23,656 bases of DNA. It comes from Hydrogenimonas sp. (GTDB taxonomy: Bacteria > Campylobacterota > Campylobacteria > Campylobacterales > Hydrogenimonadaceae). The notes beneath the pieces are model-generated. The model made no database searches and was not told the origin of the DNA. It saw nothing but the letters and a program-made list of their open reading frames with translations. Positions 13,724 through 22,099 of the stretch are shown here, one piece after another (the stretch's first letter is position 1; each line of letters opens with the position of its first letter). The stretch is from the NCBI RefSeq assembly GCF_029933015.1, contig NZ_JAOZOZ010000010.1:1-23656 (forward strand). Reading direction: 5' to 3'. Position numbers and translations under genes: made by a program.

Positions 13724-14307
13724 TCGTCTGCGCGGGCAACAACGAGACCTTCCCCTTCGCCACGCCGATCGGAATGGGGCTGTGTGAAAGCGCTGTCAAC
13801 CTGACACGTCTTGTCATGATGACACCGCCGGAGTTTCTTCTTTTTGTCGGGAGTGCGGGCAGCTACGGCCATTACGAAATTTTCGATATCGTCGAGTCGA
13901 AGGCCGCCAGCCAGATCGAACTCTCTTTTCTGGAAAAAAAGAGTTACACACCCCTGGAAAACAACGTTATCGTCTCCGACGAAAATGTTTCACGTGAAAC
14001 ACCCGTCACCAAACTGGCGAACGCGGACAGGCCTATCATCGTCAACTCCAGCAACTACATCACGACGGACTTCGATCTCGCGAAGCGCTTCAACGGACTG
14101 GGGATAGGGCTGGAGAACATGGAGTTCTATGCCGTGATGCAGGTGGCCCAGAGCTTCGACATCCCATGTGGGGGAATTTTCGTCGTCACCAATCGCTGCG
14201 ACGAAAAGGCCCATCAAGATTTCGTCAGAAACCACGACGAAGCGATGAAACGACTGACAAACTATTTGACAAAGAGGATACCCAACCTTGAAACCATCGA
14301 TTCTTGA
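13720..14307 (+). CDS. Purine-nucleoside-phosphorylase-like protein (PNP/UDP phosphorylase superfamily)
   Basis: The 195 residues are short for a phosphorylase, but the fold is recognisable: 'CAGNNETFPFATPIGMGL', 'FLLFVGSAGSYG', 'ENMEFYAVMQVAQSFDIPCGG' (the base/ribose-binding Glu-Asn-Met-Glu segment) and 'FVVTNRCDEKAHQDF'. It probably cleaves a purine nucleoside in salvage; the exact substrate cannot be read from sequence, and a nucleosidase role (MTAN/futalosine hydrolase relatives) is a less likely option. It is coupled by ATGA to hisF and overlaps rlmN by 20 bp. A perfect 16-bp parS site lies in codons of the segment 'NVSRETP' (about residues 90-95), between conserved motifs. Confidence 0.8.
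   Translation: MIVCAGNNETFPFATPIGMGLCESAVNLTRLVMMTPPEFLLFVGSAGSYGHYEIFDIVESKAASQIELSFLEKKSYTPLENNVIVSDENVSRETPVTKLANADRPIIVNSSNYITTDFDLAKRFNGLGIGLENMEFYAVMQVAQSFDIPCGGIFVVTNRCDEKAHQDFVRNHDEAMKRLTNYLTKRIPNLETIDS
13986..14001. other. parS site (ParB-binding centromere sequence), copy 1
   Basis: TGTTTCACGTGAAACA is a perfect 16-bp palindrome and identical to the consensus first defined for Bacillus subtilis Spo0J/ParB, which is conserved across many bacterial phyla. It lies inside the PNP-like gene, where it encodes part of 'NVSRETP'. ParB-CTP clamps load at such sites and help segregate the origin region. Confidence 0.9.
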
Positions 14308-15361
14308 CTACACTCAGGACGAACTGGGAGAGATGATTCCCCCCAAGTTCAGAGCGAAACAGATTTTCAACTGGATCTATCAACAGCACGTCGACAACTT
14401 TTCACAGATGGAAAACATCCCGAAAAAGCTGAGAAACGAGTTGGAAGAGAGATTCGTTCTCTCACCCTTGAAGATCGTGCAGAAACAGCAAAGCAGCGAC
14501 GGCAGCATCAAATATCTTTTCGGGCTGCGGGACGGACATACCGTCGAAGCGGTCCTTTTGAAGATGAAGGATGCACAGTACGATGAAAAAGGGGAACTGA
14601 TTCACCATGCCAAATACACCGTCTGTGTCTCGACCCAGGTGGGATGCAAAGTGGGGTGTGCGTTCTGTCTGACTGCCAAAGGAGGTTTCATACGAAACCT
14701 TACGGCTGGGGAGATCGTAGGGCAGGTACTCGAAATCAAGAAAGACAACGACATCGCCAGTAACCGTAGAGTCAACATCGTCTACATGGGTATGGGCGAG
14801 CCGCTCGACAACCTCGACAACCTTGCCAAAGCGATCAGGATATTCGCCAACGAGAATGGACTCAGTATCTCGCCAAAACGACAGACCGTGTCAACGAGCG
14901 GCATCAGCACGAAGATCAAAAAGCTCGGCGAAATGGAACTCGGTGTGCAGTTGGCGATCAGTCTGCACGCCGTTGACGACGAGTTAAGGGAAGAGTTGAT
15001 ACCGATGAACAAGGCTTACAACATCGCGTCGATCATCGAAGCGGTCAGAGCGTTCCCGGTCAATACACGTAAACGTGTCATGTTCGAGTATCTTGTCATC
15101 AAGGACGTCAACGACGACATCGCCAGTGCCAAGAAACTGATCAAGCTCCTCGAAGGGATAAAGTCGAAGGTGAATCTGATCTATTTCAATCCCTATCCGG
15201 GCACACGTTTCGAGCGCCCCGAGCCCGAAAAGATGAAAAAATTCCAGGAATACCTGCTTAGCAAGGGGCTGCTTTGCACGATTCGCGAGTCGAAAGGCCT
15301 CGATATCAGCGCAGCCTGCGGTCAGCTCAGAGAGCAGGAACTCGAAGGAGTGACGAAATGA
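14288..15361 (+). CDS. rlmN: Dual-specificity RNA methyltransferase RlmN
   Basis: This 357-residue radical-SAM enzyme methylates C2 of A2503 in 23S rRNA and A37 of some tRNAs. The [4Fe-4S]-binding motif is Cys120-Cys124-Cys127 in 'STQVGCKVGCAFC', and the methyl-carrying C-terminal cysteine is Cys344 in 'SAACGQLR'. 'YMGMGEPLDN' and 'VSTSGI' are further family hallmarks. The start is TTG, giving 'MKPSILDYT'; Helicobacter RlmN begins similarly. AGAGG lies about ten bases upstream. It overlaps the PNP-like gene by 20 bp and the following small gene by ATGA, so it is inside a tightly coupled operon. Confidence 0.97.
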   Translation: MKPSILDYTQDELGEMIPPKFRAKQIFNWIYQQHVDNFSQMENIPKKLRNELEERFVLSPLKIVQKQQSSDGSIKYLFGLRDGHTVEAVLLKMKDAQYDEKGELIHHAKYTVCVSTQVGCKVGCAFCLTAKGGFIRNLTAGEIVGQVLEIKKDNDIASNRRVNIVYMGMGEPLDNLDNLAKAIRIFANENGLSISPKRQTVSTSGISTKIKKLGEMELGVQLAISLHAVDDELREELIPMNKAYNIASIIEAVRAFPVNTRKRVMFEYLVIKDVNDDIASAKKLIKLLEGIKSKVNLIYFNPYPGTRFERPEPEKMKKFQEYLLSKGLLCTIRESKGLDISAACGQLREQELEGVTK

Positions 15362-15447
15362 CCTACCTCGACTACGGAATGATACTTTTCCTCGTCCTCG
15401 TCGTCATCGTCGGGGTCGGAGGATTCATTCTGGCGAACCGGGATTGA
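15358..15447 (+). CDS. 29-residue single-pass membrane protein
   Basis: This small ORF starts at an ATG whose ATGA overlaps the rlmN stop, the same coupling used by its neighbours. The product begins MTYLDYGM, continues with a strongly hydrophobic helix rich in Leu, Val and Ile (about residues 9-24) and ends in 'ANRD'. GAAGGAG lies 9-15 bases before the ATG as a good ribosome-binding site (AAGGAGTGACGAAATG). Its last 23 bp overlap the convergent pseudouridine synthase gene. I do not recognise the family. Coupling, ribosome-binding site and membrane helix support a real small protein, but conservation is untested. Confidence 0.6.
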   Translation: MTYLDYGMILFLVLVVIVGVGGFILANRD

Positions 15448-16363
15448 ACCGGTTGTCAGGTTTGACAATCAACCCTTTCAACGACTCGAAATCGAATTTC
15501 GACACGAGACGATAGAGAGTCCCTTCATAATCGAACTCCAGAGACTGGGCGTGCAGAAGCATCCGCTCGGCCCCCATGTAATAAAGCCTCTTCTCCCTTG
15601 ACAGTTTCTTGTCAAGATACTCGATCGCGACGTCGTTGGGTACGCCGTAGATCGGATCTCCGATGATCGGATGTTTCACGTGAAACAAATGGACCCTGAT
15701 CTGATGCTGTCTGCCGGTATGGGGAAAAGCTTCGACGAGGGTCGCGTCGTGCTCTTCATCGTATTCGATCGGCACGAAGTGTGTCAAAGAGGGTTTCCCC
15801 TCCGGATGGACCAGAACTTTCAGTTTGATCGTGGAGAAGTCGTCGTTTCTCTTCAAGGGTACATTCACTTCGAAGGGTTCCGTGATCTTTCCACGCACCC
15901 AGGCGAGATAGCTCTTTTTGACGCCACGCGCCTCGAAAAGCATCTTCAGCTTTCTCTCCGCGTCCTTGTTACGGCTTATGAGCAAAAGACCGCTGGTCTC
16001 CATGTCGATGCGATGGATCGCGTTGGCTCCGTTGCCGAAGATGTGACGGATGTCGTCGAGCATGGAGTAGGGGGTTCGGTGGGTCGTCGGGTGGACGAGT
16101 ACGCCGCTGGGCTTGTCGAAAAGCGCGAAATCTTTCGCCACGAAGATCGGCTCGACGCCACGGCTCTCGGGGACGAACTGTTTGACCTGGATATCTCCCG
16201 AGATCTCTCTGCCGCTGTGGGTCCAGACACGTCCGTTGACAAAAAGTCTGCCGGTAGCGACAATCTTCTGCGCTTCCCCCTGCCTGACGCCGAGCTGTCG
16301 CATCAGAAACAGAAATGCCGGTGTCGGTTTCTCGATATAGAACGATCGGTTGACAAAAGCCAT
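15425..16363 (-). CDS. RluA-family pseudouridine synthase
   Basis: The 312-residue enzyme isomerises uridine in rRNA or tRNA; which one (RluA, RluC or RluD type) is not clear. It has an N-terminal S4-like segment ('MRQLGVRQGEAQKIVATGRLFVNG' region, about 21-45), the catalytic 'HRIDMETSGLLL' with nucleophile Asp120, and 'TGRQHQIRVHLFHVKHPIIGD'. The usual family sequence at the last motif is GHP; here Lys replaces that Gly, and the codons for 'FHVKH' form a perfect parS site. The ATG has a good GGGAG 5-9 bases upstream. It is transcribed divergently from purB, and its 3' end overlaps the 29-residue gene by 23 bp. Confidence 0.92.
   Translation of the reverse strand: MAFVNRSFYIEKPTPAFLFLMRQLGVRQGEAQKIVATGRLFVNGRVWTHSGREISGDIQVKQFVPESRGVEPIFVAKDFALFDKPSGVLVHPTTHRTPYSMLDDIRHIFGNGANAIHRIDMETSGLLLISRNKDAERKLKMLFEARGVKKSYLAWVRGKITEPFEVNVPLKRNDDFSTIKLKVLVHPEGKPSLTHFVPIEYDEEHDATLVEAFPHTGRQHQIRVHLFHVKHPIIGDPIYGVPNDVAIEYLDKKLSREKRLYYMGAERMLLHAQSLEFDYEGTLYRLVSKFDFESLKGLIVKPDNRFNPGSPE
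15672..15687. other. parS site (ParB-binding centromere sequence), copy 2
   Basis: This is a second perfect TGTTTCACGTGAAACA, 1,686 bp from copy 1. It lies in the RluA-type gene, read in a different protein context (Phe-His-Val-Lys-His) from copy 1 (Val-Ser-Arg-Glu-Thr), so shared coding cannot explain the identity. Confidence 0.9.
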
Positions 16364-16417
16364 AAAACTCCCAATAGATGATGTTTGAAATTTTTACCTC
16401 TTTTTAACACATTTTTC

Positions 16418-16425
16418 TATAAAAT
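16418..16425 (+). promoter_or_regulatory. -10 box of purB
   Basis: TTTTTCTATAAAATCTC combines TATAAA and TAAAAT about 45 bp before the purB start, preceded by T-rich DNA (16391-16416) typical of Campylobacterota promoters. The minus-strand RluA-type gene must use the same 107-bp gap. Confidence 0.6.
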
Positions 16426-16470
16426 CTCTATATTTTCAATGGGTAATTTTTACTGAGCAAAAGGATTGTA

Positions 16471-17802
16471 ATGGTCGAACGATACGCCAGAGAAGAGATG
16501 AAGTCCAAATGGACGATGCAGGCCAAGTACCAGGCGTGGCTCGATGTGGAGATCGCAGCCGTCAAAGCGTGGAACCGTCTGGGCCTCATTCCGGATGAAG
16601 ACGCCAAAAAGATCGAAGAGAACGCCTCTTTCGACATCGATCGCATCGACGAGATAGAGAAAGAGACGCGACACGATGTCATCGCTTTCCTGACATCCGT
16701 GGCGGAGAGCCTCGGAGAGGAGAGCCGCTGGGTACACTACGGCATGACCAGCTCCGACACGATCGACACGGCTGTCGCCCTGCAGATGCGCGACAGCCTG
16801 AAACTGATCATCGAGGATGTCAAGCAGGTGATGGAGACGATCAAGCGGCGCGCCATGGAGCACAAAATGACGCTGATGGTCGGACGCAGCCACGGCATCC
16901 ACGGCGAGCCGATCACCTTCGGCCTCGTCCTTGCCATCTGGTACGACGAGATGAAACGGCATCTGAAAAATCTGGAGGAGACGCTGGAAGTGATCAGCGT
17001 CGGCAAAGTGAGCGGCGCCATGGGCAACTTCGCCCACGCCCCGATGGAGCTGGAGGAGTATGTCTGTGAAGAGCTGGGGCTCAAACCCGCCCCCGTGAGC
17101 AACCAGGTCGTCCAGCGCGACCGCTACGCCCGCCTCATGAGCGCTCTGGCTCTGGTGGCATCCACCGTCGAGAAGATCGCCGTCAACATCCGCCACTTCC
17201 AGAGAACGGAAGTCTACGAGTGCGAGGAGTACTTCCACAAAGGACAGAAGGGAAGCTCCGCCATGCCCCACAAACGCAACCCGGTGCTCAGCGAAAACCT
17301 GACGGGACTGGCGCGGATGGTGCGAAGCTACTGCATCCCGGCCATGGAGAACGTGGCCCTCTGGCACGAGCGTGACATCAGCCACAGCTCCGTGGAGCGC
17401 TTCATCCTGCCCGACGGCTTCGTCACCGCCGACTTCATGCTGATGCGCCTCAACGGCCTGCTGGACAAACTGGTCGTCTACCCCGAAAACATGATGAAAA
17501 ACCTCAACCTCACAGGCGGCCTGGTCTTTTCACAGCGGGTACTGCTGGAGCTTCCCAAACGGGGCGTGACCAGGGAAGACGCCTACAAGATCGTCCAGCG
17601 CAACGCGATGAAAGTGTGGGAGGACCTGCAAAAGGGCAAACCGGCCCTGAACGAAAAAGGGGAGAGCCTCTATCTGCAGTATCTCCTCGCCGACGAAGAG
17701 CTGCGCAGCAAACTGAGCGAAGAGGAGATCCGTGACTGTTTCGATTACGGATACTACACCAAAAACGTGGACAGAATTTTCGCCCGCGTCTTCAACGACT
17801 GA
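16471..17802 (+). CDS. purB: Adenylosuccinate lyase PurB
   Basis: The 443-residue enzyme catalyses two steps of purine synthesis: SAICAR to AICAR, and adenylosuccinate to AMP, releasing fumarate each time. The fumarase/aspartase superfamily signature 'GSSAMPHKRNP' (261-271) with the catalytic serine, 'GRSHGIHGEP' with His141, and 'HYGMTSSDTIDT' are all intact. Length is normal. AAAGGATT precedes the ATG. It lies 17 bp before nrdA and is probably co-transcribed with it, placing AMP supply beside deoxynucleotide synthesis. Confidence 0.97.
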   Translation: MVERYAREEMKSKWTMQAKYQAWLDVEIAAVKAWNRLGLIPDEDAKKIEENASFDIDRIDEIEKETRHDVIAFLTSVAESLGEESRWVHYGMTSSDTIDTAVALQMRDSLKLIIEDVKQVMETIKRRAMEHKMTLMVGRSHGIHGEPITFGLVLAIWYDEMKRHLKNLEETLEVISVGKVSGAMGNFAHAPMELEEYVCEELGLKPAPVSNQVVQRDRYARLMSALALVASTVEKIAVNIRHFQRTEVYECEEYFHKGQKGSSAMPHKRNPVLSENLTGLARMVRSYCIPAMENVALWHERDISHSSVERFILPDGFVTADFMLMRLNGLLDKLVVYPENMMKNLNLTGGLVFSQRVLLELPKRGVTREDAYKIVQRNAMKVWEDLQKGKPALNEKGESLYLQYLLADEELRSKLSEEEIRDCFDYGYYTKNVDRIFARVFND

Positions 17803-17819
17803 AATTGAGAGGGAGTTAA

Positions 17820-20198
17820 ATGTCACTGGGAGTGTTGACAGTCATCAAGCGAAACGGCAGAGCCGAACCGCTTGACATCACGAAGATTCAAAAATACACA
17901 TCGGCCGCCGTCGAGGGACTCGAAGGTGTCAGCCAGAGCGAACTGGAAGTGGATGCGAAAATCCAGTTCCGCGACCGCATCACGACCGAGGAGATCCAGC
18001 AGACACTGATCAAGACGGCCGTTGACAAGATAGACATCGACCGGCCCAACTGGACCTATGTGGCGGCACGTCTTTTCCTCTACGACCTTTACCACAAAGT
18101 CAACGGGTTTACAGGCTACAACCACCTGCGTGACTATTTCGAAAAGGGAGAGAAGGAGGGGAGGATCGTCCTGGGCCTCAAGGAGAAGTACGACCTGGAC
18201 GATCTCAACGACTACATCAAGCCCGAACGCGATCTGCAGTTCACCTATCTGGGTATCCGTACCCTCTACGACCGATACCTTCTCAAAGACAGGGAGAACA
18301 ACCCGATCGAACTGCCCCAGCACCTCTTCATGGGCGTGGCGATGTTCCTGGCCCAGAACGAGCTCAACTGCCAGGAGTGGGCCAAGAAGTTCTACGACGT
18401 CATCAGCAAATTCGAAGTGATGGTCGCGACTCCCACACTCTCCAACGCCCGCACGCCGCGCCACCAGCTCTCCTCCTGCTACATCGGAAGCACCCCCGAC
18501 AAGATCGAGGGGATCTTCGACGCCTACAAGGAGATGGCGCTGCTCTCCAAATTCGGCGGCGGCATCGGCTGGGACTGGTGCAAGGTCCGGGGCATGGGCA
18601 GCTACATCGACAGCCACAAGAACGCCGCGGGCGGCATCGTCCCTTTTCTGAAGATCACCAACGACATCGCGATCGCCGTCGACCAGCTGGGCACCCGCAA
18701 AGGCGCCATCGCCGTCTATATCGAACCGTGGCATATCGATGTCTGGGATTTCATCGACCTGAAGAAAAACTCGGGAGAGGAGAGACGGCGCGCCCACGAT
18801 CTCTTCCCGGCCCTGTGGATCAACGATCTGTTTATGAAACGGGTCGCCGAAGACGGCGTCTGGACGCTTTTCGACCCCTACGAGACGGGTGACCTGACCG
18901 ACCTCCACGGAGAAGCCTTCGAAAAGCGCTACATCGAGTACGAAAACGATCCGGAGATCCTCAAGGAGCGGGTCAAGGCCAAAGAGCTCTGGAAAAAGAT
19001 CCTGATGAGCTACTTCGAGGTGGGCAACCCCTTCCTCTGCTTCAAGGATACGGCCAACAAGGTCAATCCCAACGACCACTGCGGCATCATCCGCAGCTCC
19101 AACCTCTGTACCGAAATCTTCCAGAACACGGAGCCCAACCACTACAAAGTCCAGGTGAAATTCACCGACGGCACGACAACCCTCTACGAAGAGGAGGAGG
19201 ATGTCAAGGTCGACAGCGGAATCGTCAAAAAGGCGAAAAAGATCACGGCGCTGGACAGCATCGGCGGCAAGGATATCTACATCGTCGAAAAGGTGGGCGA
19301 AGACGGCAAGACGGCGGTCTGCAACCTGGCCAGCGTCAACCTCTCCAAGATCAACACCCAGGAGGATATCGAACGGGTCATTCCGATCGCCGTTCGTATG
19401 CTCGACAACGTCATCGACCTCAACTTCTACCCTCTCGAAAAGGTCAAGAAGACCAACGAACGCTCCAGGTCTATCGGGCTGGGCGTCATGGGCGAAGCCC
19501 AGATGGTGGCGGAAAAGCAGGTCAAATGGGGCAGTCCCGAGCATCTCAACCTGATCGACGAAGTGATGGAGATGATCAGCTACAACGCCATCAAAGCCTC
19601 CTCCAACCTCGCCATCGAGAAGGGGGTCTATCCCGATTACGAAGGGTCAAAATGGAGCCGTGGCATCCTGCCCATCGACAACGCCAACCCCAACGCCCTG
19701 GCACTGACCGACAGGGGAGGGCTCTTCGGCTACATCTACGACTGGGAAGCGCTGAGGAAAAAGGTCAAAGAGGACGGTATGCGAAACGGCTACCTGATGG
19801 CCATCGCCCCCACCAGCTCCATCTCGATCCTGGTGGGAACCACCCAGACCATCGAGCCGGTCTACAAGCGCAAATGGTTCGAAGAGAACCTCAGCGGCCT
19901 GATTCCCGTCGTCGTCCCCAACCTCTCTCCCGATACGTGGGAGTACTATACCCCCGCCTACGAGCTCGACCAGAAGGTTCTGGTACGGGCGGCGGCGGTG
20001 CGCCAGAAGTGGATCGACCAGGGCCAGAGCCTCAACATCTTCATGTCCCTGGACAAAGCGAGCGGGCGCTACCTGCACGAAATCTACACCGAAGCGTGGC
20101 GCCTGGGAATCAAATCGACCTACTATCTGCGGAGCCAGTCGCCGGAGATGATCGAAGATGTCGCCGACCGCAGCATGGAGTGTCTGGGCTGTCAGTGA
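17820..20198 (+). CDS. nrdA: Class Ia ribonucleoside-diphosphate reductase, alpha subunit NrdA
   Basis: This 792-residue large subunit reduces ribonucleoside diphosphates. An N-terminal ATP-cone (about 5-95, 'VIKRNGRAEPLDITKIQKY') provides allosteric activity control. The active site is complete: redox pair Cys220 ('QLSSCYIG') and Cys501 ('AVCNLASVNL'), the thiyl-radical set Asn428-Cys430-Glu432 ('SSNLCTEI'), the radical-transfer tyrosine pair in 'STYYLRSQ', and the C-terminal shuttle cysteines Cys788 and Cys791 ('ECLGCQ'). Between Cys430 and Cys501 there are about 48 more residues than in E. coli NrdA, forming a charged beta-rich insertion (about 438-495); I recall a similar insertion in Campylobacterota. 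GGGAG precedes the ATG. nrdB follows after 145 bp. Confidence 0.96.
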   Translation: MSLGVLTVIKRNGRAEPLDITKIQKYTSAAVEGLEGVSQSELEVDAKIQFRDRITTEEIQQTLIKTAVDKIDIDRPNWTYVAARLFLYDLYHKVNGFTGYNHLRDYFEKGEKEGRIVLGLKEKYDLDDLNDYIKPERDLQFTYLGIRTLYDRYLLKDRENNPIELPQHLFMGVAMFLAQNELNCQEWAKKFYDVISKFEVMVATPTLSNARTPRHQLSSCYIGSTPDKIEGIFDAYKEMALLSKFGGGIGWDWCKVRGMGSYIDSHKNAAGGIVPFLKITNDIAIAVDQLGTRKGAIAVYIEPWHIDVWDFIDLKKNSGEERRRAHDLFPALWINDLFMKRVAEDGVWTLFDPYETGDLTDLHGEAFEKRYIEYENDPEILKERVKAKELWKKILMSYFEVGNPFLCFKDTANKVNPNDHCGIIRSSNLCTEIFQNTEPNHYKVQVKFTDGTTTLYEEEEDVKVDSGIVKKAKKITALDSIGGKDIYIVEKVGEDGKTAVCNLASVNLSKINTQEDIERVIPIAVRMLDNVIDLNFYPLEKVKKTNERSRSIGLGVMGEAQMVAEKQVKWGSPEHLNLIDEVMEMISYNAIKASSNLAIEKGVYPDYEGSKWSRGILPIDNANPNALALTDRGGLFGYIYDWEALRKKVKEDGMRNGYLMAIAPTSSISILVGTTQTIEPVYKRKWFEENLSGLIPVVVPNLSPDTWEYYTPAYELDQKVLVRAAAVRQKWIDQGQSLNIFMSLDKASGRYLHEIYTEAWRLGIKSTYYLRSQSPEMIEDVADRSMECLGCQ

Positions 20199-20343
20199 AA
20201 AACGGAAATTTCCAGTCGCCTTTTTCAGGCGGCCGGAGCCATCTTGTTATAAGTTTTTTTTATTTATAAAACCTATTTTATCTACTTTTCGATAAAATCA
20301 ATTTCTCTCAAATCATCTCACACGCAAGAGGTACCTGACAACT
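20199..20343 (+). promoter_or_regulatory. nrdA-nrdB spacer with its own promoter
   Basis: This 145-bp gap holds a palindrome GGAAATTTCC (20204-20213), a 6-bp stem GTCGCC/GGCGGC (20215-20233), a T8 run (20253-20260) too far from the stem for a standard terminator, and a -10 box GATAAAATC (TAAAAT at 20293-20298). nrdB therefore probably has a second promoter. I see no clear NrdR box. Confidence 0.5.
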
Positions 20344-21366
20344 ATGAAAAAGAAGCTCTACAGCACCGAATGTGACACATCACGTTCGACTACCTCGATC
20401 ATCAACGGCTGCACCGCCGGCATCATCAACCTCAACAGAAACCGGTACGAATGGGCCTACAATCTCTGGGAAGTGATGATGGCCAACACCTGGTTTCCCA
20501 AAGAGGTGGACCTGACCGAAGACGCCAGAGACTACAAACACCTCCTGCCCGCCGAAAAGCGGATGTACGACAAGGTCCTGGCGCAGCTGATCTTCATGGA
20601 CTCTATCCAGACCAACAACACCGTTGACAATGTCAACCCCTGGATCACCGCGCCGGAAGTCAACATGTGTCTCGTACGTCAGGCCTTCGAGGAGGCGCTC
20701 CACTCCCAGAGCTATGCCGTCATGGTAGACTCCATCTCGATCAACACCGACGAGATCTACGACATGTGGAAATCGGACACGGAGCTGCTGCGCAAAAACT
20801 CCTTCATCGGGGACGTCTACGAAACCTACGGCGAAAAGGCCCAGGACGACGACGAGGCGAAGATCTACATGCTGGTGGCCAACCAGTGTCTGGAGGGAAT
20901 CTACTTCTACAGCGGTTTCTCCGCCATCTACGCCCTGGCCCGCAGCGGCAAGATGCTCGGATCCGCACAGATGATCCGCTTCATCCAGCGCGACGAGGTG
21001 ACCCACCTGGCACTCTACTCCAACATCATCAAGGAGATCAAGAAAGAGTACCCCCACCTCTTCAACGACCGTGTCGTGGGCAACATGCGCGAAATGTACC
21101 GCCAGGCCTACGAGCTGGAGCGCAACTGGGGATGGTACGTCACCGAAGACCAGATCCTGGGCCTCAACCAGCAGATCATCGACCAGTACATCCAGTACCT
21201 GACCGACAAGCGTCTCAAGGCGATCGGACTGGAGCCGATGTTCGGCGCCGACAACCCGATCAAATGGGTCGACAGCTTCTCGACGTTCAACGACCAGAAG
21301 ACCAACTTCTTCGAAGGAAACGTCACGAACTACTCCAAAGGCAGCATCAGCTTTGACGACTTCTAG
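20344..21366 (+). CDS. nrdB: Class Ia ribonucleoside-diphosphate reductase, beta subunit NrdB
   Basis: This 340-residue small subunit houses the di-iron centre and the stable tyrosyl radical that starts catalysis in NrdA. The six metal ligands are present: Asp86 ('FMDSIQ'), Glu117 and His120 ('FEEALHSQSY'), Glu184 ('QCLEGIYFY'), and Glu218 with His221 ('QRDEVTHL'). Tyr124 is the radical site, aligned with E. coli Tyr122. The C-terminal tail that docks to NrdA ends in 'SISFDDF'. AAGAGG lies upstream of the ATG. The nitrilase-family gene starts inside its last codons. Confidence 0.96.
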   Translation: MKKKLYSTECDTSRSTTSIINGCTAGIINLNRNRYEWAYNLWEVMMANTWFPKEVDLTEDARDYKHLLPAEKRMYDKVLAQLIFMDSIQTNNTVDNVNPWITAPEVNMCLVRQAFEEALHSQSYAVMVDSISINTDEIYDMWKSDTELLRKNSFIGDVYETYGEKAQDDDEAKIYMLVANQCLEGIYFYSGFSAIYALARSGKMLGSAQMIRFIQRDEVTHLALYSNIIKEIKKEYPHLFNDRVVGNMREMYRQAYELERNWGWYVTEDQILGLNQQIIDQYIQYLTDKRLKAIGLEPMFGADNPIKWVDSFSTFNDQKTNFFEGNVTNYSKGSISFDDF

Positions 21367-22099
21367 ACCGCCGAAACGCTGCTTCGCCCTCCAGCTGCCG
21401 ACCGATCCGGACGACTTCGAAACGAACGTTGACAGACTCTGTCGGGAGATCGAAAGACTCCCGGCGGAATCGATCGTGGTGACACCGGAAGTCTTCGTCA
21501 CGGGCTACCCTTACGACCGCATGGAGGAGGCGGCGGAGGTTTCCCGAAAAGCGCTGGAGAGGGTATTGTCACTCTCGAGAGACAAAACCGTCACGTTGAC
21601 AATCATCGTCAAAGAAGACGACAACTTCTACAACCGCACCTTCGTACTCCACAACGGTGAAATCGTCCACACCCAGGACAAGATACGGCTCTTCCTTCTG
21701 GGGGACGAAGACAGATATTTCGCGCCCGGCAGCGAAGAGAAGATGAAGATCTTCGAAATCGACGGGATGAAGATCGGCCTGATGGTCTGCTTCGAAGTGC
21801 GCTATACCGAGTTCTGGCAAAAACTTAGAGGCGCCGACCTGATCATGGTGCCCGCACGCTGGGGACTTCCCAGAAAGAGCCATCTGGAGATCCTGCCCCA
21901 GGCTCTGGCCATCTGCGACCAGTGCTACTGCATCGTCGCCAACAGCGCCGACGAAGAGATGGCCAAGAGCAGCGCCGTCATCGACCCCAACGGCGAAAAG
22001 ATCGCGGACGACAACGCCGCCGTCATCGAGGGGGTCGTCGACTTCCGGCGTATCAGACTGATCCGCCGCTACATCCGCATGGGAATATTCAATGATTGA
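21353..22099 (+). CDS. Nitrilase-superfamily carbon-nitrogen hydrolase
   Basis: The 248-residue product has the complete catalytic triad of the superfamily: Glu46 in 'VVTPEVFVTGYPYDR', Lys110 in 'THTQDKIRLF'-like context ('HTQDKIRLF') and Cys146 in 'GLMVCFEVRYTEFW'. It probably hydrolyses a small amide, but the substrate cannot be told; omega-amidase and damaged-metabolite repair roles are known in relatives. The start is TTG, 14 bp inside the end of nrdB, with AAAGG about ten bases upstream. It overlaps pcm by 8 bp. The pairing with pcm, a protein-repair enzyme, suggests a repair theme, but this is inference. Confidence 0.85.
   Translation: MTTSRPPKRCFALQLPTDPDDFETNVDRLCREIERLPAESIVVTPEVFVTGYPYDRMEEAAEVSRKALERVLSLSRDKTVTLTIIVKEDDNFYNRTFVLHNGEIVHTQDKIRLFLLGDEDRYFAPGSEEKMKIFEIDGMKIGLMVCFEVRYTEFWQKLRGADLIMVPARWGLPRKSHLEILPQALAICDQCYCIVANSADEEMAKSSAVIDPNGEKIADDNAAVIEGVVDFRRIRLIRRYIRMGIFND

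Noticed and set aside
17823..19544. 573-codon minus-strand open frame opposite nrdA
   Set aside because: This is a mirror of a highly conserved gene in GC-rich DNA, with low-complexity acidic composition and no motifs.
20215..20260. Intrinsic terminator after nrdA
   Set aside because: The stem is short with a wobble pair and the T-run lies about 20 bases beyond it.
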